This document shows, piece after piece, positions 1-8,273 of a stretch of DNA of 48,904 nt. The stretch comes from Kribbella turkmenica. Lineage in GTDB: Bacteria > Actinomycetota > Actinomycetes > Propionibacteriales > Kribbellaceae. The notes below the pieces were generated by a model. The model was not told the origin of the DNA and did no database searches. It saw only the letters and a program-made list of their open reading frames with translations. Numbering within the stretch: position 1 is the stretch's first letter; the number at the start of each line of letters is the position of its first letter. Location: assembly GCF_004348725.1 (NCBI RefSeq), contig NZ_SMKR01000035.1, positions 1 through 48,904 of the forward strand, written 5' to 3'. The position numbers were made by a program, and so were the translations under genes.

Positions 1-334
1 TGCCTTGCCTGTGCGGACCCCACGGCATGGAGTGAATCTCGATCGGATCGACGGCTGTCGCCCCTGCGGCGAGCGCGCGACGCACGAACGCATCAGGGTC
101 CGCGACGAACACCTCGATCCGGGTGGACGTCGTTCCCAGTTCCGCCGGAGCCGCCCAGCCGTTGTTTCCCGGCTGACCGAGCAGGAGCGGGGCGCCGGAC
201 ACTCGTAGTCCGGCCACCGACCCGAGGTCCCATTGCAGCTCGGCCCCCATCGCGCGACGGTACCAATCGACGGCAACCGGGACGTCCTCGACAGCGAGCA
301 TGACTGAAATGGTCAGTGGGCGCTGGTCAGCCAT
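1..334 (-). CDS. VOC (glyoxalase-like) family protein, 3' end outside window
   Basis: The reverse strand reads MADQRPLTISVMLAVEDVPV from an ATG at 334 and stays open to the window edge, so only about 111 N-terminal residues are visible. The pattern of a short strand, then VAVDWYRRAMGAEL, then a strand ending in SGAPLLLGQ, then TRIEVFVADPDAFVRRALAAG is the beta-alpha-beta-beta-beta module of the vicinal oxygen chelate superfamily (glyoxalase/bleomycin resistance/dioxygenase). Members often bind a metal and act on small molecules. The substrate cannot be told. It is divergent from the quinone oxidoreductase gene at 563. Confidence 0.75.
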   Translation of the reverse strand, partial: MADQRPLTISVMLAVEDVPVAVDWYRRAMGAELQWDLGSVAGLRVSGAPLLLGQPGNNGWAAPAELGTTSTRIEVFVADPDAFVRRALAAGATAVDPIEIHSMPWGPHRQG

Positions 335-488
335 ACGCCCATCCTGTTCGAGGAGACGGCGATGGTCTAGAGCGGTATGGAAATCTCCTCTCACATGCGG
401 CACCGCGGCCGGGACCGTGTCACGGCGCACATACCCGCGGCCCGGCTCCCATCGCCCGCCGAAGTGGCCCATCGAAACCGCGACTGAA

Positions 489-509
489 TGGCCCACGGAT
501 CGTGGGCCA
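489..509. promoter_or_regulatory. Perfect 9-bp inverted repeat in a divergent promoter region
   Basis: TGGCCCACG and CGTGGGCCA are separated by three bases (GAT). The site lies between the divergent VOC and oxidoreductase genes (gap 335-562). A possible -10 for the plus-strand gene, TAAGGT, lies at 518-523, so the palindrome would cover the -35 region. An operator is the preferred reading; a hairpin is the alternative. The regulator is unknown. Confidence 0.4.
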
Positions 510-562
510 CGGCTGCGTAAGGTCGGATCGAACCCATCACACTGACCACCGCAAGGATCTTC

Positions 563-1471
563 ATGCGTGCCATCACCGTCCGGGACCGCGAGGCCGAAGG
601 CTACGGGCTGTCCCTGACCGAGTTGCCCTACCCCCACGCCGCCGAGAACGACGTCATCGTCGAGGTCCACGCCGCCGGCTTCACCCGCGGCGAACTGGAC
701 TGGCCCGGGACCTGGACCGACCGCGCCGGCCACGACCGCACCCCGAGCGTGCCCGGCCACGAACTGTCCGGTGTCGTCGTCGAGCTCGGCTACGGCACCA
801 CCGGTCTCACGGTCGGACAGCGGGTCTTCGGGCTGGCCGATTGGACTCGCAACGGTTCGCTCGCCGAGTACGTCGCCGTCGAGGCCCGCAACCTCGCTCC
901 GCTGCCCGCCGGCATCGACCACGTCGCCGCCGCCGCGTTGCCGATCTCCGGGCTGACGGCCTGGCAGGCGCTGGTCGACCACGCTCACCTGCAGGCGGGC
1001 CAATCCGTCCTCGTCCACGGCGTCGGCGGCTCCGTCGGCTCGGTCGCCGTACAACTGGCCGGCGAGACCGGAGCCCACATCGTCGGCACCGGCCGAGCCT
1101 CCGACCGGGACCTGGCCGGCACCCTGGGCGTCCACGAGTTCCTCGATCTCGACCGCGACCACCTCGAGGACATCGGCGAGGTCGACGTCGTACTCGACGT
1201 GATCGGCGGCGAGATCCGCGACCGTTCGACCAAGCTGCTACGCCCGGGCGGCACCCTCGTCACCATCGCCGATCCGCCGACCATCCACCCGCCCGACGGC
1301 CGGGCGATCTTCTTCGTCGTCGAGCCCAACCGCGACCGGCTGGCACAGTTGGCCACTCGCCTCCACCGAGGACGCCTCACACCACTCGTCACCGCCACCG
1401 AAGACCTGACAGGCACCCCCGCCGCCTTCACCGAACCCACCCGCGGCAGGACCATCATCACCCTCAGATGA
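563..1471 (+). CDS. Zinc-independent MDR quinone oxidoreductase
   Basis: 302 residues of the medium-chain dehydrogenase/reductase superfamily, probably an NADPH:quinone/enone reductase in the cytoplasm. The GroES-like N-terminal part carries HAAGFTRGELDWPG (36-49) and PGHELSGVV (64-72). The Rossmann part starts near 148 with the NADPH loop VHGVGGSVGSVAVQLA (151-166). The Cys/His zinc ligands of alcohol dehydrogenases are absent, as expected for the quinone oxidoreductase branch. The C-terminus IPAAFTEPTRGRTIITLR-like tail (here TPAAFTEPTRGRTIITLR) is typical of the family. Single gene, convergent with the dioxygenase gene downstream. Family call is firm; substrate is not. Confidence 0.85.
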   Translation: MRAITVRDREAEGYGLSLTELPYPHAAENDVIVEVHAAGFTRGELDWPGTWTDRAGHDRTPSVPGHELSGVVVELGYGTTGLTVGQRVFGLADWTRNGSLAEYVAVEARNLAPLPAGIDHVAAAALPISGLTAWQALVDHAHLQAGQSVLVHGVGGSVGSVAVQLAGETGAHIVGTGRASDRDLAGTLGVHEFLDLDRDHLEDIGEVDVVLDVIGGEIRDRSTKLLRPGGTLVTIADPPTIHPPDGRAIFFVVEPNRDRLAQLATRLHRGRLTPLVTATEDLTGTPAAFTEPTRGRTIITLR

Positions 1472-1610
1472 CACGACCCTGCCGGCGCGAATCTCGTACC
1501 GGCTGGGTGATGCGCGCGGCCGAAGGATCAGTGGCGCACCGCCGGCCATGCGGGTCGTCGTGACCCGCTCGGATACCTCCAGGTCGGTGTCGGCGAAGCG
1601 GATCCCTACG

Positions 1611-2387
1611 TCAGATCGGGAGCGGGTCGTAGTTGGCGCCGAACGGGGCGTCCGGCCTGGCGAACTCCCCCATCAGGGCACGCCTCAAGGGCGTCGTGCG
1701 CTCGAGGAACTCGGGGTCGTTGCTGAAACGGTCGGCCATGCGGACCCACGGTGGGCTGTAGACGTAGTGCGTGGTGAAGCGGTCGTGGTCGCCGTCGTGG
1801 CGGAAGGTTCGATGCCAGACGCCGTTGTGGAACACCAGAGCGGCCCCGGCCTCGGCACACACGACATGGCCGATCGCGATGTCATCGTTGTTCGCACGGA
1901 TCGCCTCAGGCAGACCGACCCGCGAGCGGTGGCTGCCGGGGATCAGTTCCATGTTGCCCATGCCGGGCACCGTCTGATCGGTGAGCAGATACGACACGCG
2001 GAGCTGAAGCAGGGGAACCGGGAAGCCCAGGTCCTTGAAGTCGAAGGCGGACGATCCGTCCTGGTGCCACCGGCCGTTCCCCGCGTGCGCGGGCTGCATC
2101 GTGTTCCAGCCGGCCTGCAGGACGAACCGGTCGCCGAGCAGACCCTGCACCTTGGGAAGAACGTCAGGATGGTCGATGAGCCGCTCGAGAACCGGCTCGC
2201 TCTCGTACGTCCGGCCGATCTGCCCGAACTGACGGTCGCGATCGCGGTGCAGACGCTGCGAGACGTCGTACGCCTCGGCGGCCTCGTCCCTGGTCAGGAC
2301 GTTGGGGATGAGGAAGTAGCCCCACGACTCGAAGATGAAGCGGTCGGTCTCGGTCAGCTGACCTTTGTCGACGACGGGATCGAGCAT
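1611..2387 (-). CDS. Phytanoyl-CoA dioxygenase (PhyH) family protein
   Basis: 258 residues. The PhyH family are Fe(II)/2-oxoglutarate-dependent dioxygenases with a double-stranded beta helix. The iron-binding triad is visible: GRWHQDGSS gives His108 and Asp110, and HNGVWHRT supplies the distal His192. The segment GMGNMELIPGSHRSR is the usual stretch before the second half of the barrel. The ATG at 2387 follows a GAGG sequence about nine bases upstream. Bacterial members hydroxylate small metabolites, often in natural-product pathways. No pathway partner is adjacent, so the substrate is unknown. Confidence 0.85.
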   Translation of the reverse strand: MLDPVVDKGQLTETDRFIFESWGYFLIPNVLTRDEAAEAYDVSQRLHRDRDRQFGQIGRTYESEPVLERLIDHPDVLPKVQGLLGDRFVLQAGWNTMQPAHAGNGRWHQDGSSAFDFKDLGFPVPLLQLRVSYLLTDQTVPGMGNMELIPGSHRSRVGLPEAIRANNDDIAIGHVVCAEAGAALVFHNGVWHRTFRHDGDHDRFTTHYVYSPPWVRMADRFSNDPEFLERTTPLRRALMGEFARPDAPFGANYDPLPI

Positions 2388-2485
2388 CGCTGTGTCCTCT
2401 TCTTCATGCTGTTGGAAGGGCTTGTCAGGTCTGGCATCACTGCGACCAGGGAGTCGGACGGATCACCGACGGCAGGTGGTCAGCG

Positions 2486-2528
2486 CGACAGCCACCATCC
2501 GTGGGCAACCCGTGGATGGTGGCTGTCG
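2486..2528. repeat. 15-bp perfect inverted repeat (long hairpin) in a 351-base gap
   Basis: CGACAGCCACCATCC (2486-2500) pairs perfectly with 2514-2528 across a 13-nt loop that can itself form GGG/CCC. It lies in the gap 2388-2738 between two minus-strand genes, about 100 nt upstream of the PhyH start and 210 nt past the TolB-like gene. No T-run follows on either strand. It may be a terminator or an extragenic palindrome. Nothing else recognisable was seen in this gap. Confidence 0.5.
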
Positions 2529-2738
2529 GAGTTCGCCGAGGTACTCAGATCCTCAGCGCACGCGACCATCGCCGGCCACGCGATGGCGTCCAGTGGTTCC
2601 GCAAGAAGCTCGTACCGGTCACGATTCAATCCTGACGCGTCTCGTGCTGCCGAGAAAGGGCCAACCGCCCCAGATTGGCACCCAGGTCAGAACTAGTCAG
2701 TCTCCGGGTCCTGTCTGTTCCGCCGAGAATGCGGGCTA

Positions 2739-3713
2739 TCAGGAGCCGGGAGTGACCTGGCTCCCCGGCGGTTGCCACGCGGGCTGGCCGTCGAACCCCG
2801 GTGACTGCGTCAGAGCGCGGCTCGTGCCGGTCTCGACGTCGACGACATAGACGTCCCAGGATCCCTTCGCGTCCGAGTAGTACGCGAGTGACCGGCCGTC
2901 CGGAGACCACCGCGGCCGTTCCTCCGACGCCGTCTCGGCCACCACCGAGCGCTGCCCGGTGCCGTCCGCGGCGATCACCTGGATGTCGAAGCCGGCCGAC
3001 GTCACGCTGTTGTAGGCCAACCGCGAGCCGTCGGCCGACCAGGCCGGGTTCAAGCCGCGGACCGGCTGCGGAAGGAGCGGCTGTTCGAGTCCGGTGTCAG
3101 GGTCGACCGAGCGAAGCTCGGGCGCACCGCTGCGCGTGGTGGCGAAGCCGATCCGCGAACCATCCGGGGACCATTGCGGCTTGTCGTCCAGCCCCGGGGA
3201 GTTCACCAGTTGCCGGACGTTCGAACCGTCGGCGTTCAGTACGAAGACGTCCCAGTCTCCGTCCCTGTTGGAGCTGAAGGCCAGTCGACGTCCGTCCGGT
3301 GACCACGTCGGGTAGAAGTTCGCGGCCGCGTCGCGGGTGATCTGCGTCAGCCCCGTTCCGTCGGGGAAGATCAGGTAGAGGTCGCTTGCTGTCGGCGACC
3401 CCGCGTTGAACGCAAGCCGTCGCCCGTCCGCCGACCAGGCGGGGTGCGAGACCGCCGGGAGCGACTCGGTCAGCCGACGCACGTTCGAGCCGTCCGCCTG
3501 CATCACGTACAGCGCGTCGGCGCCCTCGCGATCGGAGACGAAGGCAATGAGCCCACCTGCGTGCGTGGTCGACGGCTGCGGCGACGCAGGCGGTGACACC
3601 TGCCGCGCCCGCCCGGGTTCGGGCGTCGACGACCTGCACCCGAGCGCCGTGCACCCGAGGACCCCGACCAACAGCGCGGCACTGACCAGCCGCTGCCCGT
3701 GGACTGTCCACAC
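2739..3713 (-). CDS. TolB-like beta-propeller lipoprotein
   Basis: About 324 residues from a GTG at 3713; an ATG at 3803 in the same frame would add 30 residues of non-signal sequence. The GTG start puts a lipoprotein signal (QRLVSAALLVGVLGCTALGC) at the N-terminus. The mature protein is a run of six or so WD40-like TolB/PD40 blades, each with WSPDGRRLAF-type cores and aromatic or acidic loops such as SNRDGDWDVFVLNADGSN. Such proteins are cell-surface propellers, usually protein- or ligand-binding. Unlike Gram-negative TolB, no Pal/TolA partners are expected. Function unassigned. Confidence 0.8.
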   Translation of the reverse strand: MWTVHGQRLVSAALLVGVLGCTALGCRSSTPEPGRARQVSPPASPQPSTTHAGGLIAFVSDREGADALYVMQADGSNVRRLTESLPAVSHPAWSADGRRLAFNAGSPTASDLYLIFPDGTGLTQITRDAAANFYPTWSPDGRRLAFSSNRDGDWDVFVLNADGSNVRQLVNSPGLDDKPQWSPDGSRIGFATTRSGAPELRSVDPDTGLEQPLLPQPVRGLNPAWSADGSRLAYNSVTSAGFDIQVIAADGTGQRSVVAETASEERPRWSPDGRSLAYYSDAKGSWDVYVVDVETGTSRALTQSPGFDGQPAWQPPGSQVTPGS

Positions 3714-3845
3714 GGCCTGAGCTTCACGGTCGATGCCACGGCCCGCCAAGCAGTGGCCTGCCTCCGTATCCGAATCGTTGCGGTCCCCGAGGCCGTGCAC
3801 CATCGGCTCGACACGTGGTCGCCGGCGGCAGGCGAGAATCGGGTC

Positions 3846-4121
3846 ATGAGGATTTTGCTGCGCGTCAAACCGGGCGCCTCCCGAACCGCCGTCGGCGGCC
3901 GGTACGACGGTGCGGCGGGCCCGGCCCTGGTGGTCGCAGTGGCAGCCCGTGCGGTGGAGGGGCAGGCGACGAAGGCGGTCCTGGAGGCGGTCGCAGCGGC
4001 GTTCGGCGTACGGCGCGCGGCCGTGACGCTGGTGCGCGGCAGGACCAGCCGGGACAAGCTGGTCGACGTCGACGGCGAGGACGCGGAGCTTCGCCCCAGA
4101 CTCGAGACGCTCCTCGGCTGA
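3846..4121 (+). CDS. DUF167 (YggU-like) family protein
   Basis: 91 residues: MRILLRVKPGASRTAVGG, then LVVAVAARAVEGQATKAVLE, then VTLVRGRTSRDKLVDV. The pattern VKPGAS, A..GQA(T/N)KA and V.GRTSR.K is the signature of the small alpha/beta DUF167/UPF0235 fold. Function is unknown in bacteria. ATG at 3846 is chosen because the family starts directly with this first strand; longer in-frame extensions upstream have no homologous look. Divergent from the lipoprotein gene. Confidence 0.85.
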   Translation: MRILLRVKPGASRTAVGGRYDGAAGPALVVAVAARAVEGQATKAVLEAVAAAFGVRRAAVTLVRGRTSRDKLVDVDGEDAELRPRLETLLG

Positions 4122-4271
4122 ACCGACAGCACCACCTGAGAAGATCTGCGAGCCGACGCCGACGGCCCCGCCGCGATGGACGAAGGCCGCGCCTCACCCG
4201 GGAACGCCGGCGGCAACTTCTCCGGCCCCGACCGCATCAAGCGTCTCGACAAGCCGAGACGAAAGGGCGTC

Positions 4272-5195
4272 ATGGACAAGAAGCGATTTCCACTGGCACT
4301 GGGGCTGGCCTCGATGGTCCTCGGCCTGGTCACGATCCCGGCGCCCGGCGCGGCAGCGACACGCGCCCGGGCGAGCGCCGTCTGTGAGCTGTCGCTGAAC
4401 TCCATCAGCGCGACCGGCGCGCACCAGGGCCAGCGCATCAAGGCCACCACCCCGCCGACGGCCGGCGTGACGAGCCAGGCTCCCGACAAGTTCGCCCCCG
4501 GTATGACCCGGTTGAGCGGCTCCTGGATGAGCGAGTCGCTGATCCCCTACTCAATGCTGCACCAGGGCAAGGTGGTCATCGGCTCGACGATGTACGCGGC
4601 GTCCTGGGAGCAGTACGCAGCGGACGAGTCGGTGCACCTGGGGAGAGTCGGCGGCGGCTGGGACAGCTTCACCTTCTTCGAGGAGTCCCGGTACGACGAA
4701 GGCGCGAAGCCCGGGGCGGTCGCGCGCAGGCACGAGTACGGGCTGCGCAGCGACGGAGCGCTCGCCCGCTGGCGGATCAGCGACAAGGGTTGGGTCGCGG
4801 CCGGGACCTACCCGGGCTTCGCGGCGGTCAAGACCATGGCTCTGATCAGCCAGACGCGGACCTACGACACCTTCCTCGCGAACACCCGCGGCGGAGCGCT
4901 CTACACGATCCGGATCCCGGTCACGAACCCGATGAAGCCGATCGTGACGAGGGTTCGTGCCTCCACCTGGCAGGCCTTCGACACCCTGATCGCCGAGCGC
5001 TGCGGCCAGTACGGCACTCTGCTGCTCGGGATCGACAAGCACACGTCGTCGGCCTATCTGTATGCCGTCGGTCACGCGAACGGCACGGCGACCGTGATCC
5101 AGAGCCTCGGCAAGGTGCCGAACGTCCACACTGCCCCGGTCTACTTCCGCTCAACGGGCGTCCCCTGGGCCACTCCCCCACTCAACGGCGACTGA
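4272..5195 (+). CDS. Secreted protein of unknown function
   Basis: 307 residues from ATG 4272, preceded by a purine-rich GAAAGGG. The N-terminus MDKKRFPLALGLASMVLGLV followed by IPAPGAAATRARA is a Sec signal peptide (lysine-rich start, hydrophobic core, Ala-X-Ala cleavage). The mature part is rich in aromatic residues and W/Y/F-containing strands (WEQYAADESVHLGRVGGGWD, YAVGHANGTATVI) and looks like a beta-rich extracellular domain, perhaps propeller-like. There is no recognisable catalytic motif. An upstream in-frame ATG at 4176 would precede the signal with 32 polar residues and is less likely. Confidence 0.7.
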   Translation: MDKKRFPLALGLASMVLGLVTIPAPGAAATRARASAVCELSLNSISATGAHQGQRIKATTPPTAGVTSQAPDKFAPGMTRLSGSWMSESLIPYSMLHQGKVVIGSTMYAASWEQYAADESVHLGRVGGGWDSFTFFEESRYDEGAKPGAVARRHEYGLRSDGALARWRISDKGWVAAGTYPGFAAVKTMALISQTRTYDTFLANTRGGALYTIRIPVTNPMKPIVTRVRASTWQAFDTLIAERCGQYGTLLLGIDKHTSSAYLYAVGHANGTATVIQSLGKVPNVHTAPVYFRSTGVPWATPPLNGD

Positions 5196-5321
5196 CCGCT
5201 CACTCCCTCGGAAGCTGCGCGTAGCGCAGTCCATGGCGACACTGGTAGCACTTCCAACCCTCGCGACATGGATGCTGCGACAGCCGAATCCGCACTGCCT
5301 TCGTTGGTGCGGGGTTGAGTG

Positions 5322-5355
5322 CTAGTGCCGCGTCCAGAAACGTTGAGGTCGTAAC
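5322..5355 (+). repeat. Left terminal inverted repeat of the MITE-like element
   Basis: 34 bp beginning CTAGTGCCGCGTCCAGAAAC. It differs from its partner at four positions. Confidence 0.75.
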
Positions 5356-5591
5356 CCGCGTTGGCTGCAGTCCGACAGGACGTATGCGCCCACTGCCCCA
5401 CGACAAACGCCTGAGCAGACCAGCAATCCGGCTCGATCGCCGGACACCTCCTGTCGAACTGCACACATCACCCCGGATCCCCCAACCGCGGACAGCAAAT
5501 CGGGACTGGGGACATCCGACCAGATGTTCCAGTCCCATCAGGTGTCGGAGGATCGGCCCAGGCACCCACCACGCGACCACGCTCGTCAACA

Positions 5592-5625
5592 GTTACGACC
5601 CCAACGTTTCCGGGCGAGGCACTAG
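5592..5625 (-). repeat. Right terminal inverted repeat of the MITE-like element
   Basis: 34 bp which on the minus strand begin CTAGTGCCTCGCCCGGAAAC. The outer CTAG supplies the TAG stop codon of the neighbouring minus-strand methyltransferase. Confidence 0.75.
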
Positions 5626-6385
5626 TGGTGGCGGCGGGCGAGGTGGGCGGTGATCTCGGCGTTGATTTCCACCGTTGCGGGAAGGACCCGGAGGATTCGG
5701 CGAAAGACCTCGTCTCGGTCGGCGGGCGGCAGCATCACGTACGCCGAGACCGTCGAGAGTTGTCCGACGTAGTCGCGGGCGCTCATCGTCAGACGCCGTT
5801 CGATCACCGACTGCCGGACCTCGGTGAACCACTCGGATTGCTGCAGCTCCGTGCCGGGCCATTCCATCGGACGATCCGTGGAGGGTGTGCCATCGGGCGA
5901 CGGGACGCCGTCCTCCTCCAGGTACGGCGCACGTGCCGCACGCGCGGCCTCCTTGAGGGCCGGGTCGGCCAGCTGAATCGGTACACCGAACGAGGCGAAC
6001 ACGCCACCCGGCTGGACGAGCGCGGCCATGCGGGCCCACCGCCTTCGGGCCTGGTCCAATGGAGCGCGGCAGCCGAATACACCAGCTCGTACGACGATTC
6101 CGTCACCAGGTCCTCGAACGCGGCTTGCACGGTGGTGACGTTGGCCGGCAGACGTTTGCGCAGCTCCGCGAGCATGGCGGCGTCAGGGTCCGTCGCCGTG
6201 ACCGCGATCCCTCCCTGCGCGAACAGGCGCGTCGCCTTACCTGTCCCGGCGCCGATCTCGAGGGCGGTCCGGATCGGCCGGCCGGCGTACGCCATCACCA
6301 GATCGAGGAGCTCCACGGGATATCCCGGCCGGAACCGTTCGTACGCCTCCGCTACCGCCCCGAAGCTCAACGCGCGCGCGACCAT
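5622..6385 (-). pseudogene. Class I SAM-dependent methyltransferase, frameshifted
   Basis: Two frames together make one protein of about 254 residues. The first (from ATG 6385) reads AEAYERFRPGYPVELLDLV, the SAM-binding motif ALEIGAGTGKATRLFA and YSAAALHWTRPE. The second continues RRWARMAALVQPGGVFASFG to the TAG at 5622. Family members read HW.dPerrWarmaalvqPGG without a break, so one base is missing near 6040-6045 (or a sequencing error is present). The motif I glycines and acidic loop are intact. The gene ends in RRHH followed by a stop codon donated by the adjoining MITE end, so the original C-terminus may have been longer. Confidence 0.7.
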
Positions 6386-6570
6386 GCTGGGATCCTGGCA
6401 TTTTCCACGCCCCAGCGCCCGCCACTTTCTCTGCCGGAGGCGTGGGAGCGGCGGAGCGCACCGAGGTACGACCTACCGGCAGAGGGTGCCTCGGCCGACA
6501 GGGCGAGCGACCCCGGACGACGCAGCGGACGCACTGTTCGGGGCGCTGCGCAGCCACCCGCTCAGATCGG

Positions 6571-7152
6571 TCAACGGCGCACCCGATAGCGCAGGTGAAG
6601 CACCCGGTTGCCCTGGATCACCACGTCCGGATCCTCCAACAGGTGCTGCGCGTTGACCGACCCGAAGTAGCGTTTGCCGGACCCGAAGACCACGGGTACG
6701 ACGTCCATGCGCACCTCGTCGATCAGGCCCGCGGCGAGCACCTGGCCACCGACATCGCCGGCGGCGACCTCGACCATGCGGTCACCTGCGAGCTCCTGCG
6801 CCCTGGCCACGGCTGCCTCGACGCCCTCGACGAAGTGGAACGGCGCCTCGGGGTCCCAGCCCTCGGGCTCCGGCCGGTGCGTCACGACGATCACGTGGTC
6901 GATCCCGCTCGGAGGCTTTCCGTCCCAGCCGTCCGTCAGATCGAAGACGTGGCGGCCGGCGATCGTCACCCCGATCTGGTCCCAGTACGGCCGCGTGTAG
7001 TCGTAGGAGGTCTGCGACACCTTCACCTCGCCGCTCTCGTCCAAGGAGACGGCACCGCTGGACAACCAGTCGAACAGCGGTCCGGGCATGTCGTTCCCGT
7101 CCGCGATGAAGCCGTCCACCGAGACCGAGCTGTACATGACCACCTTGCCCAC
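6571..7152 (-). CDS. Dihydrofolate reductase (RibD C-terminal) family protein
   Basis: 193 residues from a GTG at 7152 placed five bases after AAGGAGG. Features of the RibD-C/DHFR-like reductases: the start VVMYSSVSVDGFIAD, a middle strand VTIAGRHVFD, then DHVIVVTHRPEPEGWDP, the NADPH-loop region VEVAAGDVGGQVLAAGLIDE and VPVVFGSGKRYFG. These cytoplasmic proteins (YwjB/YyaP type) probably reduce a small heterocycle with NADPH; the true substrate is not known. It lies on the same strand as, and 185 nt downstream of, the methyltransferase start, with nothing recognisable between. Confidence 0.85.
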   Translation of the reverse strand: MGKVVMYSSVSVDGFIADGNDMPGPLFDWLSSGAVSLDESGEVKVSQTSYDYTRPYWDQIGVTIAGRHVFDLTDGWDGKPPSGIDHVIVVTHRPEPEGWDPEAPFHFVEGVEAAVARAQELAGDRMVEVAAGDVGGQVLAAGLIDEVRMDVVPVVFGSGKRYFGSVNAQHLLEDPDVVIQGNRVLHLRYRVRR

Positions 7153-7216
7153 GGGGCCCTCCTTTGCATCGGGCCCCCAAAGTAGCGTGTCGTCGAGCTG
7201 TCACTCTTGTAAGAAA

Positions 7217-8056
7217 TCAATCGGCCGGCAGCGGCCAGCCTTCGAAAACGTGGCCGGGATGTTCGCGCAGGAACCGCCGCCGGACTTCGACGTACCGGGT
7301 CGGCGTGAGCCCGGTGAACGCCCGGAACTCGTGACCGAAGTGGGCCTGGTCGAAGTAGCCCGCGTCATAGGCGAGGTCGCCCCAGTCGATCGGTCCGGCG
7401 GGGTCGATCGCGAACACGGTGGCGGCGAAGCGGTGGGTGCGGGCCAGCCGCTTCGGCGTGACGCCGATGAGCTCCTTGAACCGCTGTGCCAGGTGAGTGC
7501 TGCTGACACCGGCTGCCATGCTCAGGTCGCCGATCGCCACGCCCCCGCTGCTCGCCGCGATGACGCTGCTCGTATGGCGGACCAGCCCCAGGCCGGCGGT
7601 CTCGCACAGCCGTCGCATCAGTTCCTCCTCGAGCAGCGTCAGCATCTCGTGCGGTCCGTTCGCCGTGGCCAGCCGGTCTCGCAGCTCGGCCACGGCGGGC
7701 CGGCCCCAGACCTGCTCTACCGTGGCCGGCCGGTCACACAGCTCGGCGGCAGGCATCGGCAGGAACGGCGCCAGTCCCCACGGCTTGAAGTGCACGCCGA
7801 CTGACCGGGTCCGGAGTGGGTAGCCGAACTCCCACGCGCGGGTGGGCGTGGTGGCCACGCAGCCGTCGGCGTACCCGGCCGTCTCGCTGTCGGTGCCGCC
7901 GCGGATGCGGAACGGCGCCCCGAGGTTGACGATGAGCAATGCCGACGGCGCGGGCGGCAGCGTCAGCCGGGCGTACGGCCGCTCACCCTCCAGGAAGTAG
8001 AGGTCGTCGATCAGCCCGTCCAGCGGCGGTCGTGGCACTCTGGACACGTACTTCAT
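7217..8056 (-). CDS. AraC-family transcriptional regulator
   Basis: 279 residues from ATG 8056 (MKYVSRVPRPPLDGLIDDLY); the frame runs open further upstream but without family-like sequence. The N-terminal sensor part holds LPPAPSALLIVNLGAPFRI and VGVHFKPWGLAPFL, typical of the DUF6597-type cupin-like domain. The C-terminal third is a double helix-turn-helix: IGDLSMAAGVSSTHLAQRFK and LAYDAGYFDQAHFGHEFRAF, ending FTGLTPTRYV. Its target may be the downstream RibD-type reductase 64 nt away on the same strand. The ligand is unknown. Confidence 0.88.
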   Translation of the reverse strand: MKYVSRVPRPPLDGLIDDLYFLEGERPYARLTLPPAPSALLIVNLGAPFRIRGGTDSETAGYADGCVATTPTRAWEFGYPLRTRSVGVHFKPWGLAPFLPMPAAELCDRPATVEQVWGRPAVAELRDRLATANGPHEMLTLLEEELMRRLCETAGLGLVRHTSSVIAASSGGVAIGDLSMAAGVSSTHLAQRFKELIGVTPKRLARTHRFAATVFAIDPAGPIDWGDLAYDAGYFDQAHFGHEFRAFTGLTPTRYVEVRRRFLREHPGHVFEGWPLPAD

Positions 8057-8273
8057 GCCCACAGCATCGCCGACCCCCCGTCGCCATCGCGCGCCGGGAT
8101 GGTCCAGCCGCGCTGCGGCCGGCATCGGGCCGGCGCCGAAGAGCACCAAGCCAGGCATGTCGAACCAACAGCCGTCCGGCCGTCCAGAGCAGCACCACCT
8201 TGACGAGTGCAGAGAAGGTAGCCAGCCCACTTCGGCTCGGACCGGGTCGCCCGGCAATGCCCTCCCGGATTGG

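Larger units (their letters stand above)
5322..5625. mobile_element. MITE-like element with 34-bp terminal inverted repeats
   Basis: The segment 5322-5355 and the reverse complement of 5592-5625 match at 30 of 34 positions. Both outer ends are CTAG, which could be a target duplication (CTAG or TA) as made by IS5- or IS630-type transposases. The roughly 300-base interior has no convincing reading frame. This is the structure of a non-autonomous miniature element mobilised in trans. It occupies most of the gap between the secreted-protein gene (ends 5195) and the methyltransferase (5622); the rest of that gap (5196-5321) shows no recognised gene. Confidence 0.7.

Noticed and set aside
5625..6656. 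343-codon plus-strand open frame
   Set aside because: Shadow of the frameshifted methyltransferase on the other strand, where the SAM-binding motif is clear.
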